The notes: generated by a model not told the origin, from the letters alone. A stretch of DNA of 5,461 bases from Methanobacterium sp. (GCA_012838205.1 DUPR01000045.1:1-5461); one strand, 5' to 3'; shown: positions 1-5,461, counted from the first letter of the stretch. Numbers and translations: made by a program.

Positions 1-698
1 CCTATCTGGACGGGATAATAGTATTCCTTACCTGAGTAGAAATTGTAATCTGCAGGCAGATACTCATTCGCATTCTGGGATATAGTTTGGACTATACGAA
101 AACCCATGTAATCTTTTAAACCAACACTCTGCATTTTTTTGTTTGGCGTTTTAAGGGATTTATCAAACTCATGTGCCGATTTTTCCAAGTTTTTGGTATT
201 TTTTTTATTTAAACCATTGGTGGGTGGCCATGGAGCTTTGGTTAGGTCACATTTACCAGCAACTTTGTATCCCCATGATTCGACCACTGTTTCCATGTAG
301 TTTAGGGTTTCTTTACTTCCCATGCCTCCAGTTGTGCATAGCAGCATGGCTTTTTTGCCATGATATTCTGGTCGATGGCAGAGGTATGCTAATCTGTCAA
401 TATAGTTTTTTAGGAGTGCACTGACTGTCAATACGTATACTGGGGATCCTATCACTAGGCCGTCAGCTTCAAGCATTTTTTCTTGTATGATTTCACGGTC
501 ATCTTTTAATGGGCAGAATTCAATTCCATTGGGCACACAGTTAAAGCATCCTCTGCAGGGTTCAAGATTAGCATCTTTGAGGAAAAGGTATTCGAATTTG
601 TAGTTTCCTTTCTTTTTCATTTCTTTTTCTAGTTGACGAGCGGCTTGGTAAGTGTTTCCCTTTTTTCGGGGGCTTCCTATTATGGTTAAAATTTTCAT
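1..698 (-). CDS. Flavodoxin-fold iron-sulfur flavoprotein (Isf-like), 3' end cut by window
   Basis: Partial gene: 232 complete codons are visible and the frame is still open at base 1. The protein begins [16 protein letters not shown]; residues 8-16 (GSPRKKGNT) are the phosphate-binding loop for FMN found in NAD(P)H-dependent FMN reductases. Cysteines 48, 51, 54 and 62 form C-x2-C-x2-C-x7-C, the compact motif that in methanogen Isf proteins holds a 4Fe-4S cluster next to FMN. Residues 80-88 (GLVIGSPVY) and 121-127 (CTTGGMG) match further flavin-site loops of the family. A cytoplasmic electron-transfer role is inferred; the substrate is unknown. It is already longer than the roughly 190 residues of classical Isf, so it has a C-terminal extension (YMGF...[11 protein letters not shown]). 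The start ATG lacks a good Shine-Dalgarno site. It lies 26 bases behind the TetR gene on the same strand, so co-transcription and control by that repressor are likely. Confidence 0.9.
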   Translation of the reverse strand, partial: MKILTIIGSPRKKGNTYQAARQLEKEMKKKGNYKFEYLFLKDANLEPCRGCFNCVPNGIEFCPLKDDREIIQEKMLEADGLVIGSPVYVLTVSALLKNYIDRLAYLCHRPEYHGKKAMLLCTTGGMGSKETLNYMETVVESWGYKVAGKCDLTKAPWPPTNGLNKKNTKNLEKSAHEFDKSLKTPNKKMQSVGLKDYMGFRIVQTISQNANEYLPADYNFYSGKEYYYPVQI

Positions 699-715
699 AT
701 TCTCAACTTTTGGCC

Positions 716-726
716 TTTTTTTTTTT
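716..726 (-). repeat. Run of 11 A (minus strand) at the TetR/flavoprotein junction
   Basis: On the coding (minus) strand the last two bases of the TetR TAA stop codon begin an unbroken run of 11 adenines, which leads into the short leader of the flavoprotein gene. In this direction it is A-rich, not T-rich, so it is not a terminator for the operon. An A-rich unstructured leader may help initiation on a message with no good Shine-Dalgarno site. Homopolymers of this length can also vary by slippage, but here a change would only alter intergenic spacing. Confidence 0.6.
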
Positions 727-1378
727 ATTTGTTTTTGATTTTAATGAGTTTTAGGAAGAATTCATTGTGGTCGGCCATTTTATCCAGGGCCAGTTCCATG
801 AATGAATCGAAGTCTTCATCGTACCTGAGGATGTAGTATTCAAAGAACAGGTAGATAGCGAATGAGAAATATTCTTGGGCTAGTATTTTTGGGTTTAAGG
901 GTTTGATCATCTTTTGGTCTATCATCATCTGGAAAGTTTCCTCCCAGATTTTCAGTGGGGTTTCTAAAAGTTCTTTTTTGAAAAATTCTCTTATTTTTTC
1001 GTTGCGATATGTTTCAATGGATACTAGACGCCATATTTTCTCCATTTTAGGGGTGCTTATTTGTTCAAGGTACATTCGGGTTCCTTGTTGTAAATAAATT
1101 TCAGGGTCTTCAGGGTACGGTTCCATTACTTGTGTTCCCTTTTCCTCAGAAATCTCACCGCCATGGAGTTCTAACATGAAATATTCCATTATAGCATCTA
1201 AAATGGCTTCTTTATTTTTATAATGATTGTAAATCGAACTTTCACGTATTCCCACTTCTCGAGCTATTTCTCTCACAGAAACAGCGTTGAAACCCTTCTC
1301 TGAGAATAGATCAAGGGCCACATCAAAGATTTTTTCTTTAGTTGTTTTCGATTTTTCATCAGTTTTTTTACTATTCAT
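725..1378 (-). CDS. TetR/AcrR-family transcriptional repressor
   Basis: A 217-residue protein, a normal length for TetR repressors. The N-terminal DNA-binding domain spans about residues 14-63: helix 1 ([17 protein letters not shown]), then the helix-turn-helix [21 protein letters not shown] at about 33-53, followed by [10 protein letters not shown]. The rest is a helical ligand-binding and dimerisation domain without a recognisable ligand motif. The frame can be read upstream to a GTG at 1420, but the ATG at 1378 is preferred. It follows GGTG with a 7-base spacer, the helix-turn-helix starts at the usual distance from it, and the 14 extra codons would be made from an operator-like element (1397-1412). 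It is the first gene of a pair with the Fe-S flavoprotein downstream and is divergent from a ribbon-helix-helix gene. The upstream repeats suggest autorepression. The inducer is unknown. Confidence 0.93.
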   Translation of the reverse strand: MNSKKTDEKSKTTKEKIFDVALDLFSEKGFNAVSVREIAREVGIRESSIYNHYKNKEAILDAIMEYFMLELHGGEISEEKGTQVMEPYPEDPEIYLQQGTRMYLEQISTPKMEKIWRLVSIETYRNEKIREFFKKELLETPLKIWEETFQMMIDQKMIKPLNPKILAQEYFSFAIYLFFEYYILRYDEDFDSFMELALDKMADHNEFFLKLIKIKNK

Positions 1379-1382
1379 GGCA

Positions 1383-1390
1383 GTGCACCG
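1383..1390 (-). promoter_or_regulatory. Shine-Dalgarno site deciding the TetR start
   Basis: On the minus strand the bases read CGGTGCAC, with GGTG placed 7 bases before the ATG at 1378. GGTG is complementary to the 16S rRNA 3' end and is a common site in methanogens. No comparable site precedes the GTG at 1420, which favours the ATG start. Confidence 0.6.
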
Positions 1391-1396
1391 ATTTTT

Positions 1397-1412
1397 AACT
1401 AACGTTCGGTAA
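1397..1412. promoter_or_regulatory. TetR operator candidate, site 1 (short form)
   Basis: AACTAACGTTCGGTAA shares the 12-base core AACTAACGTTCG with two other sites upstream. Within it TAACGTTCGGTA is an imperfect dyad of half-sites TAnCG and CGnTA separated by 2 bases, shorter than the other two sites. It sits where transcription would start from the TATA-like tract at 1430-1443, a good place for a repressor to block initiation. Binding by the adjacent TetR protein is inferred. Confidence 0.6.
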
Positions 1413-1429
1413 TAGTCCACTAGGCTAAC

Positions 1430-1443
1430 TTAATTTTTAAATT
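1430..1443 (-). promoter_or_regulatory. TATA-like box proximal to tetR
   Basis: The minus strand reads AATTTAAAAATTAA here. With the usual archaeal distance of about 25 bases, transcription would start near 1411, inside operator site 1, and give a leader of roughly 33 bases carrying the GGTG site. It is one of two candidate promoters for the tetR-flavoprotein pair and is assigned from sequence only. Confidence 0.35.
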
Positions 1444-1458
1444 GTACATTTGTGTACA
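1443..1458. repeat. Paired TGTACA palindromes, one helical turn apart
   Basis: TGTACA occurs at 1443-1448 and again at 1453-1458, inside TGTACATTTGTGTACA. Each hexamer is its own reverse complement and the two are spaced 10 bases apart, so they face the same side of the DNA. This fits a dimeric regulator different from TetR, since it does not resemble the AACTAACGTTCG sites. The ribbon-helix-helix protein encoded next door is one possible binder, but nothing here proves it. Confidence 0.4.
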
Positions 1459-1474
1459 TTAAAAGTGGGTTTTT

Positions 1475-1493
1475 AACTAACGTTCGTTCGCTA
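1475..1493. promoter_or_regulatory. TetR operator candidate, site 2 (long form)
   Basis: AACTAACGTTCGTTCGCTA is identical over 19 bases to site 3, which lies 47 bases further upstream. The part TAACGTTCGTTCGCTA is an imperfect dyad (TAnCG, 6 bases, CGnTA) centred on a CG. It covers the expected start point of a minus-strand promoter with TATA box at 1515-1522. TetR binding is inferred from position and symmetry. Confidence 0.7.
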
Positions 1494-1514
1494 GATAAAA
1501 GTATACTATCATTG

Positions 1515-1522
1515 TTTATAAA
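1515..1522 (-). promoter_or_regulatory. TATA box between operator sites 2 and 3
   Basis: TTTATAAA is a self-complementary TATA-like octamer. Read on the minus strand it would start transcription near 1494, at the edge of operator site 2, leaving a leader of about 116 bases before tetR. Because it abuts site 3 and faces site 2, repressor bound at either site could block TATA-binding protein or polymerase. It could also be read in the plus direction. Confidence 0.4.
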
Positions 1523-1540
1523 ACTAACGTTCGTTCGCTA
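1522..1540. promoter_or_regulatory. TetR operator candidate, site 3 (long form)
   Basis: This is an exact 19-base copy of site 2 (AACTAACGTTCGTTCGCTA). It lies immediately beside the TTTATAAA box and about 26 bases upstream of the TATA-like box of the divergent ribbon-helix-helix gene. A repressor bound here could therefore affect both transcription directions. Confidence 0.7.
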
Positions 1541-1565
1541 ATATATTACTGAAACATAACCTACG

Positions 1566-1575
1566 TATTATATAT
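1566..1575 (+). promoter_or_regulatory. TATA-like box for the ribbon-helix-helix gene
   Basis: TATTATATAT lies about 45 bases before the ATG at 1616. Initiation about 25 bases downstream would fall near 1596-1600, just before the Shine-Dalgarno site, and give a leader of under 20 bases. This is the expected layout of a short-leadered archaeal transcript. Confidence 0.5.
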
Positions 1576-1602
1576 GATTTGTAATTTAATTAGTATTACA
1601 AT

Positions 1603-1608
1603 GGAGGT
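1603..1608 (+). promoter_or_regulatory. Strong Shine-Dalgarno site (GGAGGT)
   Basis: GGAGGT is fully complementary to the 16S rRNA 3' end and is placed 7 bases before the ATG at 1616. It is the best ribosome binding site in the window and the main reason to accept so short a gene. Confidence 0.8.
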
Positions 1609-1615
1609 TACAAAT

Positions 1616-1750
1616 ATGACCAGAATAGCAATGACAATACCCCAAAAGCTTTTAAATGACTTCGATGAATGTTTAAAGAAGAATGGGTTTACATCTAGAA
1701 CTAATGGAATACATGAAGCAATGTATGAATATATGGAGCGACTTAAATAG
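1616..1750 (+). CDS. Small ribbon-helix-helix (CopG/NikR-N-like) DNA-binding protein
   Basis: A complete 44-codon gene. The product starts MTRIAMTIPQKLLNDFDECL and ends with an RTNGIHEAMYEYMERLK segment. It fits the ribbon-helix-helix fold throughout: a beta strand at about residues 2-8 (TRIAMTI) whose side chains would enter the DNA major groove, Pro9, helix A at about 10-23, the turn KNGFTSRT, and helix B at about 29-43. CopG repressors are about this size (45 residues). It resembles the N-terminal domain of NikR but has no metal-binding C-terminal domain. It would act as a dimer, as a repressor or an antitoxin; no toxin gene follows it. The start is fixed by GGAGGT 7 bases upstream. It is divergent from tetR across 237 bases of operator-rich DNA and ends in TAG just before an oligo-T tract. 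The fold is well supported; its target is unknown. Confidence 0.85.
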   Translation: MTRIAMTIPQKLLNDFDECLKKNGFTSRTNGIHEAMYEYMERLK

Positions 1751-1761
1751 GTTTTCCAACA

Positions 1762-1768
1762 TTTTTTT
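1762..1768 (+). terminator. Oligo-T terminator behind the ribbon-helix-helix gene
   Basis: Seven T residues lie 12 bases past the TAG stop, inside a T-rich stretch. Archaeal RNA polymerase terminates on such tracts without a hairpin, and no stem-loop is seen here. It fits the end of a single-gene transcript. Confidence 0.5.
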
Positions 1769-1913
1769 ATTTCACTAGTGATAAGGCCAGTTGGTTCAGA
1801 CACTTTCTCTGTAGACTCTAGAATTATTTTACTACGAACACAACAACCAATCATATCTTGCAAGCTTTTTATCATTTCCTTCATGGATGGATCAGTTTAT
1901 TTACTTATATGTC

Positions 1914-1949
1914 GATAGATGGATATGTAGATGGATGAATAGAAGGATA
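1914..1949. repeat. Three imperfect 12-base tandem repeats
   Basis: The units are GATAGATGGATA, TGTAGATGGATG and AATAGAAGGATA, with core TAGATGGAT kept exactly in the first two and one change in the third. A related ATGGATGGAT lies at 1883-1892. The array begins two bases beyond the HEPN stop codon. It could be a microsatellite, a protein-binding array or an RNA 3'-end element; no function can be assigned. Confidence 0.6.
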
Positions 1950-1951
1950 AT

Positions 1952-2998
1952 TCAATACAATTCGGCACGAAGGACTTCATTAACGGTATCTTTCAGTGAT
2001 CTTAAATAACTATCGTTGAATGCATTTCTTATTCCATTATTTGATGAAACAATTTCATTATGCGCTGTATTACAATTGATGTATCTATTATCATGTCTGT
2101 CACAGAAATTTGGATCATCTGCGAAACATCCTCCCCCATGTACTAAACAATTTCTATGGCGGTACCATATAGGAATAAGTTGATGAACAAGGCCTTGATT
2201 CAAGTTATGTGAATATAAGTTTTCAGGAAGGCCTGCAGAATTGAACACAGTTCTAATGAGCTCAAAAACTAATTCCTGGGCATGTTTAATTTCCAATCTA
2301 TTATTGTCACTGATAATGTTACCTTTCCAGTCTTTTCCGGGTCTTCCATTCCAATCTACTCTTGGATTACCTTTAAATCCTTTGCTGAGAGCGATAGTTT
2401 CGAGAAGGTTCCATAAACGGAAATAAAGAATTTCGATGTTTTTTTCCTTTCGAGCATCATTATATAATGCTAAATATAATTGCAGAACTTCATTATTCTT
2501 CAAATTATTCATGCAGCGTTTTATGTAGTCTTGATCTTCACCAGCGATCAATCCGCCAACTAAATTGCCAGTATATGTTTGATCGTAAATTTTATAATAA
2601 GTTGAATTACTTGGATCAAGTAATAAACTGCCATACATAGACGGATATCCATCTCTAAGTACTGCTAATAAATCACAAAGCATTTGGCCTTCTTTTTCTA
2701 TTATTTCGCCGACAATATCAATGTTATCAGCATTTATTATTGGAAAATGAATTACAACAGTCGGTTGATTATTTTTGCACCTTGATAAAGTTTCTGCAGT
2801 GTGTTCTAATATATTTAAACCCATATGTGTCAAAAAATCCTGCAATGAGTCTAATTTGTCATTACATTCCAAGCCTCTCCAAGGAATAATTTCGCAATGT
2901 TCTAATATCATTTTTTCCGTAATTAAACAGTCTTTAATAAAAACAAAAGCCTGATATGTATTAGAACCATTACCTATGCCTTCAATGTGATTTGTCAT
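1952..2998 (-). CDS. HEPN-domain (ApeA-like) putative ribonuclease, defence-associated
   Basis: A 348-residue protein with no signal peptide or membrane segment. The C-terminal half looks like the Apea-type HEPN domain: helices carrying LYFRLWNLLETIALSKG (191-207), a Gly/Trp-rich insert (208-226), a helix at 233-254, then IWYRHRNCLVHGG (277-289). Arg282, Asn283 and His287 form R-N-x3-H, the catalytic signature of HEPN ribonucleases. The tail has Cys291, Cys299, His302, Cys309 and His313, a possible metal site. The N-terminal half (1-165) is mixed alpha/beta and not recognised; it may be a sensor. HEPN proteins of this kind often cut RNA in toxin-antitoxin or abortive-infection systems. The gene is last of three in a row, 26 bases behind the DUF1802 gene, and looks more AT-rich than hsdR. 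The ATG at 2998 has only a weak GGGT upstream. RNase activity is inferred, not shown. Confidence 0.75.
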   Translation of the reverse strand: MTNHIEGIGNGSNTYQAFVFIKDCLITEKMILEHCEIIPWRGLECNDKLDSLQDFLTHMGLNILEHTAETLSRCKNNQPTVVIHFPIINADNIDIVGEIIEKEGQMLCDLLAVLRDGYPSMYGSLLLDPSNSTYYKIYDQTYTGNLVGGLIAGEDQDYIKRCMNNLKNNEVLQLYLALYNDARKEKNIEILYFRLWNLLETIALSKGFKGNPRVDWNGRPGKDWKGNIISDNNRLEIKHAQELVFELIRTVFNSAGLPENLYSHNLNQGLVHQLIPIWYRHRNCLVHGGGCFADDPNFCDRHDNRYINCNTAHNEIVSSNNGIRNAFNDSYLRSLKDTVNEVLRAELY

Positions 2999-3024
2999 GT
3001 TTTACCCATCTTACATAAATTTAA

Positions 3025-3534
3025 TTAAATCTTAGATAGCTTAACAAACTCAGTATCATTTAAAACAGGTTCCATACCCTTAAGAGAAACTTCTTCCTTT
3101 AAGTTAGCATACCTAAGAGCTCCCGGAGTAGGTTCAGCCCAGTAAGGTTCTTTTAACTCGTAAACCCGCAGGATCCAGATGTAAGCAGTTTTACCAGTCA
3201 TGTAGTTTTTCACATGATCTCTGGTCCAGATGTAATGTTTAGGTGATGGAATCCTGGAAACAAGTTTCTCCACAATCTCTTCCAATGTTGCGAAGTATTT
3301 AATGAGAACTTTATCCCCTTTCTTATCTGGCAGAGAGTTTGACTGGACAAAGTCCTGATATTCGCCCTGAAAACTTTCCAAATAATCATCCTTCAGAGCA
3401 TAACTCACAGTGGGATACAATAGAAACTCGGTAACGTTAGTCTTATAGTTTCTGATTAGTATAGTCTGTTTTCTTTGACCTAATGCTTCGATGGTTGCGT
3501 TCCATTCTTTAAGGCATTTGTGTGTTGATTTCAT
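3025..3534 (-). CDS. DUF1802-family protein, coupled to hsdR
   Basis: A 169-residue soluble protein of unknown function. It matches the DUF1802 pattern as I recall it: CLKEWNATIEALGQRKQTILIRN near the N-terminus (7-29), TEFLLYPT (35-42), HYIWTRDHVKNYM (100-112), an ILRVYELKEPYW segment (121-132) and PVLNDTEFVKLS at the end. The family usually has a glycine-rich RKGG stretch after the first block; here it is reduced to IRNYK and the protein is a little short. The start ATG follows GGGGGA at a 7-base spacing, and the whole ribosome binding site sits in the 13-base gap behind the hsdR stop codon, so translation is probably coupled to hsdR. The operon context points to an accessory role in defence. 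No enzymatic motif is visible. Confidence 0.75.
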   Translation of the reverse strand: MKSTHKCLKEWNATIEALGQRKQTILIRNYKTNVTEFLLYPTVSYALKDDYLESFQGEYQDFVQSNSLPDKKGDKVLIKYFATLEEIVEKLVSRIPSPKHYIWTRDHVKNYMTGKTAYIWILRVYELKEPYWAEPTPGALRYANLKEEVSLKGMEPVLNDTEFVKLSKI

Positions 3535-3547
3535 TTATTTTCCCCCT

Positions 3548-5461
3548 TTAAGCAGAAGCCCACTCTTCACAAACACGGTTAGCTTGTTCCAGGACAGTTT
3601 TAACTGCTAACTTTTGTTTGTCTGGTGGATAATCATATTTCTTTAGTATCCTCTTCACTGCTACCCTCATTTTTGCTTGCACGCTTTCCCTTAGTGTCCA
3701 GTCAATGGTTATATTGCTCTTGATAGCTTTAACTAATTCCATAGCTATCTCTCTTAATACATCATCACCTAAAACCTGCACTGCACTGTCATTTACACCA
3801 AGGGCATCATAAAACGCGAGTTCATATTCAGTTAGTCCCAGATCTTCGCCACGGTTTTGTGCTTCCCTCATTTTCTTAGCTAGTTCTATAAGTTCCTCGA
3901 TAACTGCCACTGCCTCAATGTTACGGTTATGGTATCTATTGATGGTTTTTTCCAGCATATCTGTAAATGAACGTGCTTCAATAACATTTTTACGAGAAAT
4001 ACTTCTGATTTCATCATTCAAAAGACGTTTAAGCAGTTCAGCAGCAGTATTCTTATGTTCCAAATCTTTCACTTCCATAAGAAACTCATCAGATAAGATG
4101 GATATATCGGGTTTTTTAAGTCCAGCTAACTGGAATAGATCCAAAACTTCATCAGAGACTAATGCAGTGGATAGAATCTGTTGGATGGCCAAATCAACAT
4201 CTTCAACGTGTTCTTGCGGATCCCCGGTGACCTTAGCAATATAATTTTTCACAGCCTTAAAAAAAGCCAAATCATCACGAATACTCATAGCTTGAGGGTG
4301 TGGAACAGCTAAAGAGAATGCCTTGGACAATTCATTCACATATTTAAAGCAACGTTTTTTCCCGTCTTCTTGACCTAAAACAAAGTCAGATCCATCACGC
4401 ATTAACTTTAATTTAGCACCAGTATCTGCTTTCTGAAAACCATGGAAATTGAATCCATAGAATAATCCAGTCACTATTTCATATTTCTCCATCATTATTG
4501 CAACTGCTTTTCCCTGATCAAATGCAATTTCACCACGACCCCCACCATCAGTGTACTGAGACAGGGCTTTTTTAAGTTCAGTGGCTATGCCAAGATAATC
4601 AACGATAAGTCCACCTTCTTTGTCTTTGTACACTCGGTTTACCCGGGCAATAGTTTGCATAAGCCCATGCCCCTGCATAGGTTTGTCTATGTACATCGTG
4701 TGTAAGCTGGGAACATCAAAACCAGTAAGCCACATATCTCTAACAATTACTAACTTTATTGGTGAATTGGGATCCCTGAAAGTATCTCCCAATTGCCTTC
4801 TTCGAGGCTTGTTGCGAATATGTGGTTGCCAATCCACAGGATCAGTAGCACTACCCGTCATGACCACTTTTAAAAAGCCTTGCATGTCCTCATCATTATG
4901 CCATTCCGGTCTGAGCTTGATAATCTCATTGTATAAATCAATACAAATTCGTCGACTCATACACACAATCATCCCTTTACCATCCATGGCATCTAGTCTT
5001 TCCTCAAAATGGTCCACTAAATCCTTAGCCACTCGCTTGATACGAGTCTGGCTGCCAACAATAGCTTCCATCCGAGCCCACTTACTCTTGAGCTTTTCCT
5101 GACTCTCCATCTCCTGGCCTTCAGTAACAAAATCAAACTGCGGATCAATAAGTGCCTTTTCCTCTTCCTTAAGATCCAACTTAACCAATCGGTTCTCATA
5201 ATAAATACGAACAGTTGCACCATCTTCCACAGCCTGTTCAATATCATAAATATCAATATAATTACCAAAAACAGCAACAGTGTTCTTATCGCCACGTTCA
5301 AGAGGAGTGCCAGTAAAACCAATAAAAGAAGCATTAGGCAAAGCATCACGCATATGCCTAGCAAAACCATCAATAAAATCATATTGTGAACGATGAGCCT
5401 CATCAGCAATAACTACAATATTCCTACGTTCTGATAGGGTGGGATATTCCGTTCCTTTTTC
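3548..5461 (-). CDS. hsdR: Type I restriction enzyme R subunit (HsdR), 5' end cut by window
   Basis: Partial: 637 residues are visible and the frame is open through the right edge; an internal ATG at 5353 is not the true start. HsdR is the ATP-driven DNA translocase and nuclease subunit of type I restriction complexes. Counting from the edge, superfamily 2 helicase motifs appear in order: motif II VIADEAH (17-23), motif III FTGTPL (49-54), motif IV around GMIVCMSRR (163-171), motif V WLTGFDVP (244-251) and motif [12 protein letters not shown] (269-278), followed by [10 protein letters not shown]. The C-terminal 140 residues ([18 protein letters not shown] onward) match the DUF3387 domain of EcoR124-type R subunits. 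The nuclease domain and Walker A motif lie outside the window, since full HsdR is about 1000 residues. No frameshift or stop is seen. hsdM and hsdS are absent here and are expected upstream, beyond 5461. DUF1802 and HEPN genes follow closely. Confidence 0.95.
   Translation of the reverse strand, partial: EKGTEYPTLSERRNIVVIADEAHRSQYDFIDGFARHMRDALPNASFIGFTGTPLERGDKNTVAVFGNYIDIYDIEQAVEDGATVRIYYENRLVKLDLKEEEKALIDPQFDFVTEGQEMESQEKLKSKWARMEAIVGSQTRIKRVAKDLVDHFEERLDAMDGKGMIVCMSRRICIDLYNEIIKLRPEWHNDEDMQGFLKVVMTGSATDPVDWQPHIRNKPRRRQLGDTFRDPNSPIKLVIVRDMWLTGFDVPSLHTMYIDKPMQGHGLMQTIARVNRVYKDKEGGLIVDYLGIATELKKALSQYTDGGGRGEIAFDQGKAVAIMMEKYEIVTGLFYGFNFHGFQKADTGAKLKLMRDGSDFVLGQEDGKKRCFKYVNELSKAFSLAVPHPQAMSIRDDLAFFKAVKNYIAKVTGDPQEHVEDVDLAIQQILSTALVSDEVLDLFQLAGLKKPDISILSDEFLMEVKDLEHKNTAAELLKRLLNDEIRSISRKNVIEARSFTDMLEKTINRYHNRNIEAVAVIEELIELAKKMREAQNRGEDLGLTEYELAFYDALGVNDSAVQVLGDDVLREIAMELVKAIKSNITIDWTLRESVQAKMRVAVKRILKKYDYPPDKQKLAVKTVLEQANRVCEEWASA

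Larger units (their letters stand above)
1751..1951. other. 201-base gap without a convincing gene
   Basis: The gap holds the oligo-T tract at 1762-1768 and a 12-base tandem repeat at 1914-1949. On the minus strand an open frame runs from an ATG at 1884 to 1561, but its second half is the antisense of the well-supported ribbon-helix-helix gene and no Shine-Dalgarno site precedes the ATG. Its first 44 or so residues (MKEMIKSLQDMIGCC...) read like ordinary protein and could be a remnant or a very small gene, but nothing in them is recognisable. No T-run ends the minus-strand HEPN transcript here. Confidence 0.5.

Noticed and set aside
173..424. Plus-strand frame of 83 codons rich in aromatic residues
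   Set aside because: Antisense of the Fe-S flavoprotein, which is clearly the real gene by its FMN loop and cysteine motif.
716..726. T-run on the plus strand as a terminator
   Set aside because: Both flanking genes are on the minus strand, where it reads as A residues, so it cannot end their transcript.
1379..1420. Longer TetR protein starting at the GTG at 1420
   Set aside because: No Shine-Dalgarno site, and the added codons are made from operator site 1. The ATG at 1378 has GGTG at a proper spacing.
1561..1884. A 107-residue minus-strand frame with a hydrophobic C-terminal segment that looks like a membrane anchor
   Set aside because: The hydrophobic part is the antisense of the ribbon-helix-helix gene and its AT-rich leader, which has far better support (Shine-Dalgarno site, fold). 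No ribosome binding site precedes the ATG at 1884.
1748..1902. Read-through of the TAG stop of the ribbon-helix-helix gene as pyrrolysine
   Set aside because: The frame stays open for some 50 codons after the TAG, but the residues show no protein pattern, an oligo-T tract follows at once, and 44 residues is already a full CopG-like domain.
1616..2998. Ribbon-helix-helix antitoxin paired with the HEPN protein as toxin
   Set aside because: The two genes are convergent, about 200 bases apart and have separate signals, unlike a normal toxin-antitoxin operon. The idea is not excluded but has no positive support.
3918..4244. Plus-strand frame of 108 codons
   Set aside because: Antisense shadow of the hsdR C-terminal region; serine-rich low-complexity translation with no family pattern.
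4620..5102. Plus-strand frame of 160 codons inside hsdR
   Set aside because: It is antisense to conserved helicase motifs of hsdR and has no domain of its own.
5017..5409. Leucine-rich minus-strand frame of 130 codons
   Set aside because: Out-of-frame shadow of hsdR; the leucine richness comes from the shifted reading of its codons.

Overview
The window looks like part of an archaeal chromosome, most likely from a methanogen of the Methanobacterium type. The evidence is an AT-rich sequence, TATA-like boxes rather than clear -35/-10 pairs, GGTG and GGAGGT Shine-Dalgarno sites, a bare oligo-T tract behind a gene, and a flavoprotein with the iron-sulfur flavoprotein (Isf) cysteine motif that is common in methanogens. 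This placement is an inference; an anaerobic AT-rich bacterium cannot be excluded. No tRNA, rRNA, CRISPR array, insertion sequence or attachment site was seen.

Left part (1-1750): a redox and regulation block. A minus-strand pair encodes a TetR-family repressor (725-1378) followed 26 bases later by a flavodoxin-fold Fe-S flavoprotein (1-698, cut by the window edge). Upstream of the repressor is a 237-base intergenic region with three copies of an AACTAACGTTCG element. Each element lies on or beside a candidate TATA box or start site, which suggests autorepression. On the other side of this region a plus-strand gene of only 44 codons (1616-1750) encodes a ribbon-helix-helix DNA-binding protein. 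It has an excellent Shine-Dalgarno site and its own TATA-like box, so the region is probably a divergent promoter shared by two small regulators.

Middle gap (1751-1951): no convincing gene. It holds an oligo-T terminator for the ribbon-helix-helix gene and a three-unit 12-base tandem repeat just behind the next gene. A weak minus-strand reading frame there is not supported by a ribosome binding site.

Right part (1952-5461): a minus-strand defence-type operon. Transcription order is hsdR (type I restriction motor subunit, 5' end outside the window), then a DUF1802-like protein 13 bases downstream, then a HEPN-domain protein 26 bases further on. The HEPN protein carries the R-N-x3-H signature of HEPN ribonucleases. 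The tight spacing suggests one transcript that joins DNA restriction with a candidate RNA-cutting, abortive-infection-like partner. hsdM and hsdS are not in the window and, if present, should lie beyond the right edge. The HEPN gene looks more AT-rich than hsdR, so it may have been acquired separately.
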